NCBI GenBank assembly: GCA_020746875.1
Contig: JAGTJL010000021.1
Location: forward strand, 620,001 to 684,000
Source of the DNA: Rhexocercosporidium sp. MPI-PUGE-AT-0058
Lineage: Eukaryota; Ascomycota; Leotiomycetes; Helotiales
DNA: 64,000 nucleotides
Reading direction: 5' to 3'
Shown: piece by piece, positions 33,138 to 44,496 of the stretch
Layout: each line of letters begins with the position of its first letter
How positions within the stretch are numbered: the stretch's first letter is position 1
Program-made: the position numbers and the translations under genes
The notes under the pieces: model-generated
What the model was told of the DNA's origin: nothing
Database searches by the model: none
The model's input: the letters and a program-made list of their open reading frames with translations, nothing else

Positions 33138-34578
33138 ATGGCATTCGCAAGATCCGCAACACACAGCATACACGAGATAGCTTCTGGTATCCTGCACCAC
33201 CACAAATCGAGGGGTGACGAGAAGTGTTCACAGGAGACGCACGACGAGGAGAGGGCTTTCGTGGCGCATTTTCAGGAACGGGAGAACTCTCTGGCGCCGG
33301 AAGAAGTACAGCAGGACCCGAGGAATAAGGATTTGGGGCGTAGCTCGAGGGGCTTGAATGTTCATGATTTCGAGCTGGTCAGGACTTTGGGAACGGGTAT
33401 GTTCTTCTCTTCCTCTTACTGGTTTGCAGATTACCATTGAAGGGTTCCGGAGGTGGGGTTGTGCTAAATGGAAATAGGAACATTTGCGCGGGTATGGCTT
33501 GTGAGACTTGCGAATCCAGCAGAAGAGGATCGCGATAAGGTGTACGCGCTGAAAGTTTTGCGCAAGGTTGATGGTGAGTAAAATTCTCAATTCAAAATAC
33601 AAGCTTCCAAAACTTACAACCGTCCAGTGATCAAGCTCAAGCAAGTTGACCATGTCAACCACGAGCGCTCCGTTCTTGCAGATGTTGCTGGCCACCCATT
33701 CATTACCACACTAATTACTACATTCTCCGACCATGAATCTTTATACATGCTTCTCGATTATTGCCCTGGCGGCGAAGTCTTCTCCTACTTACGGAAAGCG
33801 AAACGATTCGACGAAAACACATCGCGGTTCTACGCCGCAGAGATAGTCCTCATCCTCGAATTCCTACACGAGCGCGAAGGCGTCGCATACAGGGATCTGA
33901 AACCAGAAAACCTACTGCTGGATGCAGATGGCCATATCAAGTTGGTAGATTTTGGATTTGCGAAGAGACTTGGGAATAGTAAGCTAGACTGGTACTTTTT
34001 AGGAAAGAAACGGGACTAACAATTGGATAGGAGAAACATACACATTATGTGGAACACCAGAATACCTCGCGCCAGAAGTAATTCAATCGAAAGGTCATAC
34101 GACAGCAGTAGATTGGTGGGCATTAGGTATACTGATATACGAATTCCTTACCGGCTACCCACCATTCTGGGATCAAAACCCCATAGAAATCTACAAAAAG
34201 TGCTATTGCCCCCTCTGTCTACATTACTTTTGATCGCTAACACCCGACAGAATCGTATCTAAAGAAGTTCGCTTCCCCGCCGAACCCGTCATTTCCCCCG
34301 AAGCCCAAGACCTAATCCGCTCCTTCTGCGTAGTCGACCGCTCAAAACGACTTGGCAATATCTCCGGCGGCGCGCAGCGCGTCAAGGACCACCCCTTCTT
34401 TCGCGGCGTTAATTGGGAGGATGTGTATTACAGGAAAGAGAAGGGGCCGATCATACCGCCGATTAGGTATCCGGGCGATGCGCAGTGCTTTGATATTTAT
34501 CCCGATGAGAAGGATGGGAGGGAGAGGTACAATGATGAGATGGCAAAGAAGTGGGATGGGCATTTCAAGGATTTTTGA
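33138..34578 (+). CDS. pkaC: cAMP-dependent protein kinase catalytic subunit (AGC kinase)
   Basis: Five exons: 33138-33396, 33478-33573, 33628-33978, 34031-34199 and 34251-34578, phase-consistent, 400 aa. The kinase domain has the Gly loop GTGTFARV, the invariant Lys in YALKVLRK, catalytic [15 protein letters not shown], activation-loop [14 protein letters not shown], and [20 protein letters not shown]. The C-terminal AGC tail ends in FKDF directly at the stop, the FxxF-COOH ending that marks PKA catalytic subunits rather than Akt or PKC. Filamentous fungi usually have two such genes; the short, divergent N-terminus fits the minor paralogue, but I cannot settle which. The protein acts in cAMP signalling, bound and inhibited by the regulatory subunit. 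The start is the first in-frame ATG; see the findings on the open frame upstream. Confidence 0.88.
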
Positions 34579-35345
34579 GGGAGAGTCTGCGGGGCAGAGC
34601 GATGGGAGTGAACCGGTTCATGCCATGAATAGAGGATCTTGACTGTCGAGAGAGAGAAGGTGTAAAGAAGAGGACGTTGTACAGAAGAGTGAAAGAACAG
34701 GGGCTCGGCTCGACTCGGCTACGAAGTAGATTCGCATCGCACGGCGTTTTTCTGGGACTTGGACTTGGGATTCAACACGGACCGGCATGAATTATGGGTT
34801 TCTGAATTCATGCCTCATTTCCTTTGCAAATGCAAGAGAAGAGAAAGAGAGGTGTTTTTGCATGTTGCACGAGTCTAGTCTGCGGGCTGAGAACCAGCGG
34901 GGTACCATTTTGTATAAAAGTAAATAAACGAATCAAATCAAGCATCGAGCATGCAGAGAATCGTGATCCTACTGTGCCTTAGGAGAGTGAGTGTTTATTT
35001 GGAGAGATTCAGCAAGAGACGAGGAAGAGGAATGAGCATGAGAGTCTTTCGAAATGCATTTTTGTATTGTGCTTCATTACTAGGCAGGCTTTTTGAGCAA
35101 GCAATACGCAGAAGTAAAAGCAACTAGGCGTACAGAGATATCGACCGGATCTAGAAGGGCAGAGACAAAAGAGACCACCTTTTTTCGTCCACGCAAACAA
35201 CCAACCACCCCTCGTACAACCACACCCCATTATCATCAACAGCTAACTCTCGGTACACCTAATTCGACCCCAAGTCCCCTTAACTCCCCAACTCAAAAAA
35301 CCATCAACCTCAAGCGAGGGAACAAGCAAGCGACTCCATGCCCAC
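34579..35345. other. Convergent intergenic region
   Basis: This region holds the 3' flanks of the kinase (plus) and of the DUF4336 gene (minus). Short repeats such as GGCTCGACTCGGCT near 34702-34720 are present. No gene is seen. Confidence 0.5.
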
Positions 35346-36235
35346 TTACTTCTTGCCCTCCAAATGCCACTGCATAACCTTCTCAAAGATCCCCTTCCCA
35401 TCACCCACAAAGCTATCACCATGACACGGCACCAGATTCACAAACCCCCAGCCATTAATCCTCCTCATACTCTGTCCAAAGCCCTCCCTATCACTCTTGC
35501 TAAAAACGTACCACAGCATCCTCTTCTGCCACGTCGCGGCGCCCCTCGTATTCTGCAATCCCGCGAACAACTTCGTCGCCCATCCCGTCGTGGGATCAAT
35601 CCCTGACTTGGAATACTGTTCCGTGGCGGGGAGGTTGAAGAGTAGATCAGCTTCGATGACCGTCTTGGATGGTTTGTGGAAGAAGACTATCTCTTTATTC
35701 GGGTGCGCGTCTACGTATTCATACTCGAACTCTGCGTCGAACTCCTCTGTCACTTTCGTACTTTGCTTGTCCTTTGCGGTGAAGATTGTGCTGAAGGGGA
35801 TTATGGTCACGGTCTTGTCGGATGCGTTTGCCTGGGCGCGCTTCTCGGGGAGACCTTCGGGCCCGATGACGTGCGAGGTTGGGAAGGCGGCGTGCCAGGC
35901 CGAGAGGTTCATGTGGTGTTCGACATCCGGGGCGATGAGGTAGGAGACGGGTGTTGGCGAGGTGGAGAGGGAGGAAATGGTAGTTTTGATGAGCGGGGTG
36001 AGGGGCGTGGGGGAGAAGACGGCGAGGGTGCCGGATTGGAGTTTTACTGTTGGAGTGTTAGTTATTGTAGATTTGGGGGCTTGGGGAGAGCGGGGGAGGG
36101 GAATATACCAATTGTAGCTCTACCTCCAAACTTTATCCGTCCGAATCGTAGGAAGGGGACCGAGATGGTGGTGACGCCTGGCACGATCTCGCGGATCACG
36201 GTTGGATCTTCCTTGGAGGTTGTCTTAAACGACAT
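35346..36235 (-). CDS. DUF4336-family protein (metallo-beta-lactamase-like fold)
   Basis: Two exons on the minus strand: 36109-36235 and 35346-36046 (62-nt intron), giving 275 aa. The N-terminus has the family pattern VTTISVPFLRFGRIKFGGRATIV followed by LQSGTLAVFSP. The next conserved block is SYLIAPDVEHHMNLSAWHAAFP, whose two histidines and Asp sit where the related metallo-hydrolase fold binds metal. The family is widespread in fungi and bacteria, and no biochemical activity is established. There is no signal peptide and it is probably cytosolic. The splice junction falls inside the first conserved block, and the joined frame restores it exactly, which supports the model. Confidence 0.82.
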
Positions 36236-38051
36236 TCTAGCTTTTGTGCTGTTCTTCTCTTTCCTCTGGCTGTACAGATATAATTGGGATTGAAATCAGC
36301 TGGTACGGAAGATTATTGTGTTGCGTGAGGTTGCGGGATGTGAAATTCGATGTTAATGGCGAGGGACGACAGGTGCTTTTTATCGATGACGCAGGCTTGC
36401 AGCGGCGGTTTCAACGGTCCTGCAGTGGGAGATCCTTAGATAAGCCTTATCGCGGGGGTCTGAAACCGAGGTCTAGAAGGCTGGGCTTAGTGATACGGGG
36501 TCTAGAACGTTGTCTGGAGGTATTTGGAGATTTTGATGTTTGAAATCAGATGCGATGTATGGTAACAGGTGGTTTGATGAGAGTGAATAGCTCGATGGAT
36601 TGAGAATGAGGATGAAGAGGCATCAGCACACTTATATATCTACACAGTATCATCTCCCACCCTCGCTTTCAATGCGAACTGCGGAGATAGCCTTGTTCCT
36701 CTATCATTGAAAGTAGTAATCTCTCTCATGCAGGCGTCATCAGTCAGCACCCATCCCATCAATGGCACACCTCTAAAGCTCCCCAAAACTCAAATCACAA
36801 CCCGGTCTATGGCTTGTTTTGCTTGCTTAGAAAGCGTAGCCGAGATGCGGGAGTGCCCCCCGGGGTCTGCGGGCCTTGCAAGGAAGAGAGCTCAGGGGTG
36901 GTGGGAATCCTTGCTTGTTTGCAGGCCTTGACGGGCTTGTGTGTACAGTACGTCCGTATGCTGGAGGGTCGTATCGCCGAATTGTCACGGTTGCTGTTCA
37001 AGGCTTGGTGTGGTGTGGTGTGATGTGAGATGTGGCTTGAGTTTGGGTTGGGGTCTGGCAGTAGCGAGAGGTTTGAATACTAATCATCTTGGGCTGGGGG
37101 CTTGGGAGGAAGGACTGTGATGCATGGAGTTCAACAGCAAATTTCTTATTGGGTAGGTTGGAGACAAGCATGACAGTTTTTAGCTATTTCACATATTCCC
37201 AGTTGAATCATGTCATATTTTGGCACAGGCAGGCATGTATTTCAAATGTAGTCTTATTTTCGTGAGTATCGATCATAAAGTATCATAGGTATCGCATAGT
37301 GCCGATTATCTCTCAAACTGAGAGGGCCGAACCCGAAGCTCAAACAAGAACGGGGCGGGATCGGTAAGCACCATCGACATCGTGATCGCGGTCTAGCTAG
37401 AGGATTTGAATAGAAACAAACCGAGAGATTTCCTTCCTTCAACTCGAGAGACAAATCAGATCAGATGCAATGCGTTGTGGCCGAGGCTCAAGCATGCAAG
37501 CAGATTTACTAGATGCTCGTAGACAAAGAAACAGCAGAGCATCAACATCCATTGCCAAGGTGAAACAAAATATCAAGGGTATCCTTCCTTTGCATCCATC
37601 CTCCCGAACAAACAAAGCCATGAACTCCTTCCTTCCTTAATGCTTGCTTACTCGCTTCCACGCTGGAAGAAAAATATGTACAGAAAAACAAGAGAGAGCA
37701 AAATTAAAATTTTAGAAAAAGTGAAGCCTGCTGTGATATCGAGAAAAAAGAAATGTAGCAGGCGAAGAACAAAGTAGCAAGTCGATTCAATCGCCCAAGG
37801 GTTGGGTATTCGTGTCAGAAACAGCCAAGCAAAACGCCAGTTTGCAGTGGAGTAAGTATCCGAGACAAGATGAAGCAGCGGTGAAGCAGGGCAAAGACCG
37901 GTTTTCGACAACCCAAAGAAAGTCCATCAGTCAGCCACCCTCTTCAAACTTCAATACACCAAATAAAGAACTCCAGAAAACTCCCTTCAGACACAGCAGT
38001 TTGAAGTTCAAGTTGTTTGGTTGATTGATGGGATGAGTACGATCGAAGCGA
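36236..38051. other. Intergenic region, nothing recognised
   Basis: About 1.8 kb lies between two minus-strand genes. The left part should hold the promoter of the DUF4336 gene, the right part the 3' UTR of the coiled-coil gene. The short ORFs have no coding signature. Confidence 0.5.
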
Positions 38052-41000
38052 CTAACCAGGCATAGGGAAAGTCTTGAGCTCCATGATACCGAGCTTGGTG
38101 ACGGTCAGGAAGACGGACCTATCGATCTTGCCAGCCCAGCTATCAGAGAAGATCTTCCGAAGAATGCCATTGGTATAGCGGACTCCCATGATGTTGTTCA
38201 AGTACTCGCGGGTAGCGTTGTTTGCTCCAAGCCAGAGGTTTCGTTCGAAGTAGGTGCTGAAAGATAGGTAGACGAAGTAGTACACGAGACAGTGCAATGA
38301 CATGAAGAACAGAGTCCAGAAGATGTTGGGAAGAGGTCTGTTGGCGAAGATATCCCAGAAACCCGGGCCTTTGACTGGAGCTGGAGGACCTGGAGGAGGT
38401 GCGCCGCTGCCCCCGCCGTTTCCGTCACTGTTGGGAGGAGTTGGTGGACCTGATGGACCGCCATTACCATCACCGTTAGGAGGTCCTGGTGGATGAGCGC
38501 CGCCGTTGTTGACATTGGGAGGGCCTGGTAGAAATGGAGGACCACCGTTTCCGTCACCATTGTCAGACGATTCACTTGGCTGGTTTGGTGGAGCTGTTAG
38601 AGGTGCAGCGGGAATGCGTTCTCTCGTATCTGGGTTTTCGGGAAGAGGGGCGAAGAGATTTCCAAGGTCAACAGTCTCAGTAGCACTTGTTCCGACAGGG
38701 GCATCCGAATGATCAGAGCCTGGAGCAACACCATTCGTAGGAGCTGAAGCACCAGGACTTGGTGTTTGAATGGCGGCCATCATCTGAGCTTGTGGCATTG
38801 AATCAAGATTAAGGGATTCTTCATCCTCGGACTCTTTATCCTCAGGCTGGGGTACCCGAACAGGATTCGCGTTGATCGGAGCAGTTCCTCGAACCTGTTG
38901 AATGAACCAAGGGAAGAAGGTGCCAGTGATAGTGGAGTATAAAACGGCAAGTAGAACAAAAAAGTCGCGTTCGATGTGGAGCCAGGAATGTTCGGTTGGT
39001 GCCATAAGAACAAACCGGTCAACTTCAACGGTACGATCAAGGTAGACCGTCTTCTCCTTGGGAGTGGCGGGAGGGGTTGGTACTGTAGGCTGTACGTATG
39101 GAGGTGGTTGTGGACTAGTAGGAACTGTAGGCTCACCAGGACCAGGTCCAGCGGCAGTATCGGTGTACTCAGGAAGTGGTCCAGCAGGAGTTGTAAGCTC
39201 ACCAGGTCCAGGTCTAGCACCAGAATCGGCATATTGAGGATTTGGAGTACCAGTGCCAGCATCAATTTGTCGAGGACGTGGAGTGCCAGTGCCAGCATCG
39301 ACGTATTGAGGACGTGTAGTGTCAGTGCCAGCATCAATGTTCCGAGGAAGTGGATCAGTGCCAGTACCAGCATCAGTATATTGAGAAGGAGGATCCGCAG
39401 GAGCTGGAACAGGAGCAGGAGCGGCTGGGATGGGGATAATCTCTTCGACAGGGACCTTGACTTCAATCTTGAGAACTTGAGCTTGACTAAGTCTTTCTTC
39501 AAGAGTGATCTGTTTCTCGACTTCGATGGTGTTATTATCGGATTCATCACCTTCATCGGTCAATGGCTCAGTAGTGTGGTCAGAAGCATCGGACAGATGA
39601 CTGTCATGAGAACTGCTTTCACCACCAGAAGAATCGAGTCCAGATTGGCCAGCCAGGTCTTCCGAAAGGGTTTGGGTGGCTGATTGGGTGGCTGGAGCAA
39701 TGATTTCTGGGACGACATAGGCTTCGGGGTGGACGTTGAACTTTGGACCTTCTTCAATTGACTTGTTGATTTGTGCCAGGGTACCTTCGAGGATCTTTTG
39801 ATGCAGGAAAAGGTCGGGGGCGAAGTGTGCCGATCCCTCAATCTCATTGTTCAATTCCGCAATCACGCCTTGTTGTTTCTCGTATCCCTTCAGGACTCTC
39901 TGTTCTTCCTTCAAGACGTTGGAACTTTCTTTGGATCGGGCATGGTTCTCATTTTTGTACCACTTGAGTTCCTCATCACTTCGCTCCAGCCGTCTCTTGA
40001 GATCTGCGTTCAAGAGCAACTCTTTGTTGAGGTCTTCTTCCTTCTCTTCGGATTCTTCGACCATCTTTTCCATTCGACTTTCCAGATCTGTGATGTGCTC
40101 TTCACACTTCTTGACCTGATCCTTCTCGGCATTCAGCTGCGTCTTCAAATCGGCCGAAGCGAGTTTCTCATCCTCGTATTGCTTTTCGAAATCGGCTGTG
40201 GCTTTCTCAATGCGACCGATGTACTCGTTGTTGTTCTCGATATCGTTCAGCGCCTTCTCGTAGAGTTTTCGCACCTCTTTGAGTTGATCTTCGAGCTCGG
40301 CGATTTCTTCGGCCATCTTGCGCTTAGTGGCAGCCTCCTCAAGATTCTCGATGGTCTGAGTAGCTCCATCTTGACAAGAGTAGGACTCCTCCGTCTCATT
40401 TGAGGCATCAGTCTCCATGCTTTCATCTCCAAACAAACAATCTTCCGCTTCCGCTTCCGGTTCTCCTTCTTCAGGGTCTTCGGGGGCTTTTACCTCTTCC
40501 GGCGTGGTGAGCTCTTTGATCTTCGCTTGCAGATCCGCAATGATTTTGTTCGCCGTTTGCAACTGCGAGGAAGTTAGCTGGATGGAGCCGACAAAAGCTG
40601 GTTTTTAGAAAAGCCACGAGAGACTTGTGTAATTTTCAGATCGGAATACTGACTTCTCCAGTGGTAACATCGTGATCATCCTTGATGGTGTCACGTTCAG
40701 CCTCGGCGGTCATGACACTGCCTTGCAGTCCCCGAATCTCATTGCCAAAATTATCTTCTCTCTCCATCCACCGATCTTCTAGCTCCAGGTACTTTTCTTT
40801 CCAGGTATTCCCCCCGAAATCGAGGATGCCCCAGAAATTGGCCGACACAGGAGGGAGGTTGAAGAGCGCAGGCAATACTGGCGCATTGGCCGGAGCCGCG
40901 AAAGTAAATTCCTGGCTCGACTCTGGAGCACCGCTCGATGCTCCGAACATGAAATTTGATGGCGCAAATCCCGGAGCAGGGGCAGGAGCCATGGCGGGAT

Positions 41001-41067
41001 CAGGAGCTGTCATGGGCGCCATGGCTCTGGCTTTGTTCTTGTTCTTGTTTTTCTTGTTGCCGGCCAT
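38052..41067 (-). CDS. Large coiled-coil and repeat protein with two C-terminal membrane helices, unrecognised
   Basis: Two exons on the minus strand: 40654-41067 and 38052-40562 (91-nt intron, donor GTCAGT, branch CTAAC), giving 974 aa. The ATG at 41067 precedes a basic start (MAGNKKNKNKNK) and an Ala/Pro-rich segment. Residues about 209-375 form a long, highly charged coiled coil. Next comes an acidic Ser-rich stretch, then imperfect repeats of the type DAGTGTPRPRQI (about 530-620). A hydrophobic segment lies near 660-685 (DFFVLLAVLYSTITGTFFPWF). It is followed by a Gly/Pro/Asn-rich collagen-like stretch (about 800-870), a second hydrophobic helix near 885-905 (WTLFFMSLHCLVYYFVYLSF) and a conserved-looking C-terminus. 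No family is recognised. It may link a membrane, possibly the nuclear envelope or ER, to a filamentous partner. Confidence 0.72.
39090..39390 (-). repeat. Imperfect tandem repeats encoding DAGTGT-type units
   Basis: Within the coiled-coil protein gene, units of about 45-54 bases repeat and encode variants of DAGTGT followed by Pro/Arg/Gln residues; later units change to GPGEP-type. The units differ by substitutions and small in-frame length changes, so copy number may vary between strains. Confidence 0.65.
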
Positions 41068-42170
41068 GATTTCGACGGGTGCGGTTGCAGATCGAAAATT
41101 TGTAGAAAGGGGGAAACAGAATGAGAAGAGGAAACTTACCGTTCGCAAAAAAAAAATTGTTTCTTGTCTACCCAGACTTAACGCCGTCGCTTACTATAGA
41201 ACATTGTATTCCTATTGTTGCGCGTTAACATTGTAGAGAACTTAGAGACCTCCTATTGTTGTTCGCGAAAATTGCGGGGCGACACAGTGAGAACCTCACA
41301 CTAGCAACGTCTTGGCACATAACTTATTGCCTAAATCGACGGCAGAACATTATTCACGTGCTCCGAATTTATGCATCAATACATTGCTCAACAGGGCTCT
41401 TTGTTTCTGGTAATTGGAGACTACTTTTGGACTTGGAAAGACTTCCTGGCAAACTTGTTTGGCTGTTGACTTGATTCAGTGTTCCCAGTCCCTTTTGGGG
41501 CTTTGGTCCGCCTTGGATAAATACAGTAAGAAGTTGACATCGGTCATTTCTTATTTCTCTATTTGATACTCATCAAGCCATCTCCATGGCCTATCCGTGC
41601 AAGTATCAAATGCTCTTACAGTCCTTATGCAATTTTCTATGCGATTTTCATGTCAGAGGATGAGAAATCACAATGCACGCTCTGAATATCTTCCACGGAA
41701 TAACAACGGTTTGGTCTGATGGGACTGGATCAAAAGCTCCTTCAAACTTTTTGGCTCCAATTAGGACATTGAATACAACAGTGGTAAAGTGGGAGCATGG
41801 TAAGGGGAATGGTGGAAGTCGCATTCTTGGCATAGCCACCTGGGCGGTAGCTACCAGGTAATTAGGGTCATCCGATCAGGTAAATAGTTACATTAGAATG
41901 TCCTCATTTGTTTACAGTACTTCAAAGCGCTGGATACTGGGTCTTAGATGAAGAGACGCTGATCTTCCAAGGCAGGCGATGAAGGCCCACCCAAATGCAC
42001 CCAACATGATCTCCATAAACTTTAGGATATGCCTCTCATAAATGTGGCAGCAATTCCGTCTAATTAAGTCGTATGTGTAGACCGTTGGAATCCTTCGCCG
42101 TTATGCAGAACCTACCAAAAGTACCAACGATTTCTCACAACTGCCCAAGGGATATGCCATATACCCATAA
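41068..42170. other. Intergenic region, nothing recognised
   Basis: The left end is the promoter of the minus-strand coiled-coil gene, and the right end is the 3' flank of the Mcp1-like gene. No gene is supportable between them. Confidence 0.5.
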
Positions 42171-43135
42171 TTACAAGTTCACAAATGGTACCTTCGAGTA
42201 TAACTTGTCATATCCCTTCCCAATCCAGCCGCTCTCCAGACCACCTCTCCCAACGACTCCCAGTCCACCAGCCATCCACAAGGCCCCAAGAGCAACAGCA
42301 ATGCCATTAATCGTCCACCACCTCCTCTTTGCTTTCCTATCACTCCCAACCGGAACCCATCCATTCCACCTCGCAATACCCCAAACAAAGTGTCCAGCCC
42401 CTACAGCAACCAAAGCCGCATACCCAACCCCCGCGACGAAGGGATGTTTCGCAAAGCCATGGCTCACGAAGCCTAGCCCAACGCTCGACGATCCTCCTTC
42501 ATAGATCCATGGTAATAGCCTATTGACAAATGAATGTCCCAGTACCAAAGGTGTCAAAATATAGCCTGACAAGCTTGACCATGACATGTTCGGCCATATC
42601 TTTAGTCCTCGTTTCAAGCGGTCTGATACGGAGAGGTTAGCAGCGCCATAGCGGGCGAGATTCGCATTGCGCCTGTGGATCCGTAGAGCTAGCCCGGAGA
42701 GTATATGTGTGGCTATCGGTAGTGTTATGAGGAGTGGCTCGAGAGGTATCGATTGGTAGTAAGGTCGTGTTAGGAGGAGGTAGGTTTCTGATGCGGGAAC
42801 GGACTGCGTGAGGAGGGGGATGATGGATGTATTGGTGATGTGGAAGGAGGCGAATATTGTGAAGGCGTAGGAAGAGTATTTTTGCAGACGCGTTACTGGA
42901 CACGTTAGTGACACTAAGGCAGACGGTCAAGTCAAGGATAATTACAGTAATAGACCGAGCTATGCCCACTGCCACTAAGTCCTAGAGTGGCAGATCTTTT
43001 GGGGGCGGAGGGAGGAGAGGGCGGATAGTCTTCAAGCCGCTTCTCTAATTCGGGCGGGGTATCGATGGGCGAAGGATCTAGTTGCTGCAGAGATATGAAG
43101 GTGTCTTGCGACGCTGTTGAGGCTCGGCGATCCAT
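42171..43135 (-). CDS. mcp1: Mcp1-like mitochondrial outer-membrane protein
   Basis: Two exons on the minus strand: 42946-43135 and 42171-42895 (50-nt intron), 304 aa. Residues 1-62 are a polar Ser/Pro-rich N-terminus. The joined frame then gives SSVYYLTRLQKYSSYAFTIFASFHITNTSIIPLL, followed by PYYQS and several hydrophobic helices (about 64-290) with conserved histidines. This matches the DUF1691/Mcp1 membrane domain (Mdm10-complementing protein 1). Yeast Mcp1 is a multi-spanning outer-membrane protein that works with Vps13 in mitochondrial lipid homeostasis. The gene is divergent from the small C2H2 gene, with 193 bases between the start codons. Confidence 0.8.
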
Positions 43136-43328
43136 GATCAATGAAGATATAGTTGTGTTTATGATCTCGAAGGATTGCTAACCCAGGGAAGTTGTTTGGC
43201 TGGTGGATTTAAGCTTAATTTGTGGTGGATCCCCCCGGGAGCTTAGATCAGATCCAAACCTTATTTTGGGTGACGACTTCGGTTGAACATCACTTCTCTT
43301 GACAACACCAGACACAACGACAAACACA
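43136..43328. promoter_or_regulatory. Compact divergent promoter (Mcp1-like / C2H2 gene)
   Basis: Only 193 bases separate the two start codons, so both promoters must overlap here. I see no TATA box on either side. Confidence 0.6.
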
Positions 43329-43926
43329 ATGCCTCCAGTACGCGCTCTCTCTCCAGGCACCTTTGAAAAACTGCTAATAGTACAGCGTGGCTTCACAAAC
43401 CCTGCCCCCAAAACAGAAAGCGCCCGTGAGGCGGTACGGTCCTTCTACTGTCAGTAGCCTCCCCTCCAACCTCGTGCTCAAGCTCACATTCCCAGGCGAA
43501 CTATGCAGTAAAGGCTATGCACGAATGAACGAATATGAAGCTCATCTCTCCTCCTACGACCACTCGCATAAGCAGCGCCTAAAAGACATGCGGCAACTCA
43601 CTCGCGATCCCCTCGCATCCTCCAAAGCCAGAAAAGCAGAGGCGAAAGCCAACTCACAGTCAGGATTGATCTCGATAAAGCTGGGTGATAGCGGTAGCAG
43701 TGGCGGGGGTAGTGGAGGAGGGTTCAAAAAGGCTGGTTTCAAAAAGGCGGGGTTCAAGAGTGCGTTCGCGCCGGTTGGTGGGGAGGGTGTGAAGGAAGAA
43801 GAGAGGGCAGAGGTCAAGGAGGAGAAGGCGGATTTGCCAGGTACCTTGAGGATTTTGGACCAAGGCGAGAGTGATACCGAGGATGAGGGATACGAGATGT
43901 ATGATCCGAGGTACCCGACTGATTGA
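43329..43926 (+). CDS. Small C2H2 zinc-finger protein (U1-like finger)
   Basis: Three exons: 43329-43337 (9 nt, MPP), 43386-43449 and 43496-43926, giving 167 aa. This reading was chosen because it rebuilds a complete finger, SFYC-ELC-SKGYARMNEYEAHLSSYDH. It is C25-x2-C28-x12-H41-x5-H47, with its first cysteine codon formed across intron 2. The unspliced frame lacks that cysteine and any good start. A basic helix (HKQRLKDMRQL) follows, then a Gly/Ser linker, three GFKKA-type repeats, an acidic Glu/Lys stretch and an acidic C-terminus. U1-like fingers with this spacing occur in RNA-binding and spliceosomal proteins. A nuclear RNA-related role is plausible but inferred. Confidence 0.82.
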
Positions 43927-44496
43927 TGGACTATGAACGCTACGAATCAAACCTTCACGACGCGCCATGATCAGGGTAACTCGGCCAACCCAATTGCCAA
44001 GGGCGCAGTTCAGGCAATGTTTGTGAAAACAAAAGGAAGAGGCCGATACAAGTTATTTGTGAGACATCATATCAGGATGCTCCATGGCTTCTCATGACTG
44101 CACGACGAAGACTTCATCTGCTGCTGCGTTTGGCAGCCACGCAAAGTCCCGGCATTCACTTATTACGCAACTGGAATGTCTAGCATTAGCAGGATTTAGT
44201 TCGACCATACATCAACGTGTATGCTTCGCAGAATGTTTAATATTCATTACGGGGTCGATATTGTCTGACCTACTGAGTGTCCTATTCGTTCTTCACTGTG
44301 ATTTCATTTTAGATTTGGAGGATTAGTTTCTGGCTAGTCGCAATGCCAAAATCGTAATGTAAAATTCTCAATGGCTAACCTACATATTTTCCGGATATAC
44401 ATGGATCCGTACGCATTTTGTCTCCAGTGTGGTGGCATTTACATTTTCTGCAATCGCTGACCTAATCTAGGATGTATTCCTACAACTTGAGCGATA
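43927..44496. other. Intergenic region, nothing recognised
   Basis: 3' flank of the C2H2 gene and sequence without recognisable genes. Confidence 0.45.

Noticed and set aside
32431..33180. 249-aa plus-strand ORF overlapping the kinase start
   Set aside because: It is rich in Pro, Ser and Thr from CT-rich leader DNA and ends inside the first kinase exon in another frame; no domain is present.
35676..36293. 205-aa plus-strand ORF antisense to the DUF4336 gene
   Set aside because: The minus strand has a spliced gene with conserved blocks; the plus frame is its shadow, rich in Gly and Glu.
39771..40403. 210-aa plus-strand ORF opposite the coiled coil
   Set aside because: Hydrophobic Leu/Phe-rich composition is the expected complement of Glu/Lys-rich coiled-coil codons.
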